Assembly: GCA_023460055.1 (NCBI GenBank)
Contig: JAEWRJ010000049.1
Coordinates: forward strand, 1-6,250
Direction of reading: 5' to 3'
Length of the DNA: 6,250 nt
Origin: Bacillota bacterium
Lineage (GTDB): Bacteria > Bacillota > Clostridia > Christensenellales > Aristaeellaceae
Shown: positions 5,900 to 6,250 of the stretch, piece after piece
Layout of the letters: every line of letters begins with the position of its first letter
How positions within the stretch are numbered: the first letter of the stretch is position 1
Translations under genes and position numbers: made by a program
Notes under the pieces: model-generated
Told to the model about the DNA's origin: nothing
Database searches by the model: none
The model's input: the letters and a program-made list of their open reading frames with translations, nothing else

Positions 5900-5921
5900 G
5901 CCCGCAGGCCGGTGCTATACT
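5893..5921 (+). promoter_or_regulatory. Near-consensus promoter with extended -10 for the FMN riboswitch/ribU transcript
   Basis: A perfect TTGACA -35 (5893-5898) is followed by a 17-nt spacer and TATACT (5916-5921), preceded by TG at 5913-5914, giving a TGC-TATACT extended -10. This is the strongest promoter in the window. The predicted start is about 5928, so the whole riboswitch lies in the leader, consistent with strong constitutive initiation and control by FMN afterwards. A T6 run at 5869-5874 just upstream lacks a preceding hairpin and is not called as a terminator. Confidence 0.85.
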
Positions 5922-5944
5922 CACATCGAATTGAATACCAAGCA

Positions 5945-6048
5945 ACTTCAGGGCGGGGTGCAAGTCCCCACCGGCGGTAAAGCCCGCGAGCCGAAAGGCT
6001 GATATGGTGTGATTCCATGGCCGACAGTATAGTCTGGATGAGAGAAGA
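5945..6048 (+). ncRNA. FMN riboswitch aptamer (RFN element)
   Basis: The conserved RFN core is present in full and in order. It runs from GGGCGGGGTGCAAGTCCCC and ACCGGCGGTAAAGCCCGCG, through GAGCC, GATATGG and GATTCCATGG, to CCGACAGTATAGTCTGGATG and AGAGAAGA. The closing P1 helix can form between CTTC (5946-5949) and GAAG (6044-6047). These elements bind flavin mononucleotide in the six-stem FMN aptamer family and switch off the downstream gene when FMN is abundant. The gene that follows is a riboflavin transporter component, as expected. Boundaries are from visual alignment and are approximate by a few nucleotides. Confidence 0.97.
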
Positions 6049-6052
6049 ACGC

Positions 6053-6126
6053 GTTTTGCGAATGCGCAGCATCGCCCCTTGAAGTATTTCGAGGGGCGTT
6101 TCGATGCCGGAAGCTGCTTGCAAAAC
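6053..6126 (+). promoter_or_regulatory. Expression platform of the FMN riboswitch (nested hairpins)
   Basis: Between aptamer and start codon is a strong hairpin: CGCCCCTTGAA (6073-6083) pairs with TTCGAGGGGCG (6088-6098) around a 4-nt GTAT loop, an 11-bp stem with one G-U pair. Only TTT and then CGATGC follow, and that CGATGC can itself pair with GCATCG at 6069-6074. This is therefore a poor intrinsic terminator. An outer long-range helix can also form: GTTTTGC (6053-6059) with GCAAAAC (6120-6126), flanking GCAGC (6066-6070) with GCTGC (6113-6117). It ends 2 nt before the Shine-Dalgarno. Whether control is by termination or by initiation of translation is unclear; the structures are base-pairing observations and not energy calculations. 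Confidence 0.55.
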
Positions 6127-6128
6127 AC

Positions 6129-6135
6129 AGGAGGG
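6129..6135 (+). promoter_or_regulatory. Ribosome binding site of ribU
   Basis: AGGAGGG is a very strong Shine-Dalgarno, with 4-5 nt spacing to the ATG at 6140. GAGGG within it could pair weakly with CCCTT at 6076-6080, which is otherwise locked in the upstream hairpin. This would be a possible sequestration switch, though the helix is short. Confidence 0.75.
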
Positions 6136-6139
6136 TTTT

Positions 6140-6250
6140 ATGACAAACTCACGCAAGAAACTGATTTCCACCCAGATGATGGTACGGGTAGCGCTCCTTT
6201 CCGCCGTTGCTTTCGTTCTCTTCCGCTTTTTTGAGATCCCGATCGTAGGC
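6140..6250 (+). CDS. ribU: Riboflavin ECF transporter S component RibU, N-terminal fragment (cut by window edge)
   Basis: The first 37 codons of a membrane protein reach the right edge with no stop. A basic, polar N-terminus (MTNSRKKLIST) leads into the first membrane helix (about 15-31), followed by FFEIPIVG. This resembles the start of ECF-type S components such as RibU, where a helix is followed by an 'E-I-P-I' turn. RibU binds riboflavin and works with the shared EcfA/EcfA'/EcfT energizing module, normally encoded elsewhere. The strongest support is context: it sits immediately behind an FMN riboswitch with a strong ribosome binding site. Other FMN-controlled membrane proteins, such as RibM/PnuX or RibN types, are less likely from the N-terminal sequence. 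Too little of the protein is visible to test the riboflavin-binding residues. Confidence 0.8.
   Translation, partial: MTNSRKKLISTQMMVRVALLSAVAFVLFRFFEIPIVG

Noticed and set aside
5863..6171. Minus-strand open frames across the FMN riboswitch
   Set aside because: They are antisense to a conserved RNA element and the ribU start, and the translations are not protein-like.

Overview
The window looks like chromosomal DNA of a moderately GC-rich anaerobic Gram-positive bacterium, most likely a Clostridia-type Bacillota. Four things suggest this: strong GGAGG-type ribosome binding sites, consensus sigma-70/sigma-A promoters, an FMN riboswitch in front of an ECF-type riboflavin transporter gene, and a galactokinase of the clade with the GNHTDH signature that I associate with clostridial genomes. 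The assignment is an inference from gene content; no rRNA or other phylogenetic marker is present.

Layout. Positions 1-2127 hold a leftward, tightly packed operon read in the order yjjP-like, yjjB-like, surE, and an RpiR-family regulator that runs off the left edge. The gaps between these genes are only 5-15 nt. The first two genes encode the two halves of a ThrE/YjjPB-type exporter of small organic or amino acids. SurE is a 5'-nucleotidase. The RpiR protein is a probable sugar-phosphate-responsive regulator. A short divergent promoter region (about 2128-2248) separates this operon from rightward genes.

Rightward, a stand-alone TraX-family membrane protein (2249-3016) has its own promoter. 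It is followed by a second promoter and a two-gene unit. The first gene encodes a secreted carbohydrate-type extracellular solute-binding protein that starts at a TTG codon (3090-4595). The second is a galactokinase-family GHMP kinase (4592-5866) whose ATG overlaps the upstream stop. This pairing suggests sugar capture coupled to sugar phosphorylation, but no ABC permease lies in the window.

The right end (5867-6250) contains a near-consensus extended -10 promoter, a complete FMN riboswitch aptamer, an expression platform with a strong hairpin, and the first 37 codons of a ribU-like riboflavin transporter S component.

I found no transposons, CRISPR arrays, tRNAs, rRNAs or phage genes, and no convincing undescribed system. 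The best leads are the solute-binding protein/kinase coupling without a permease, the Glu-to-Asn change in the kinase sugar pocket, and the unusual FMN expression platform.
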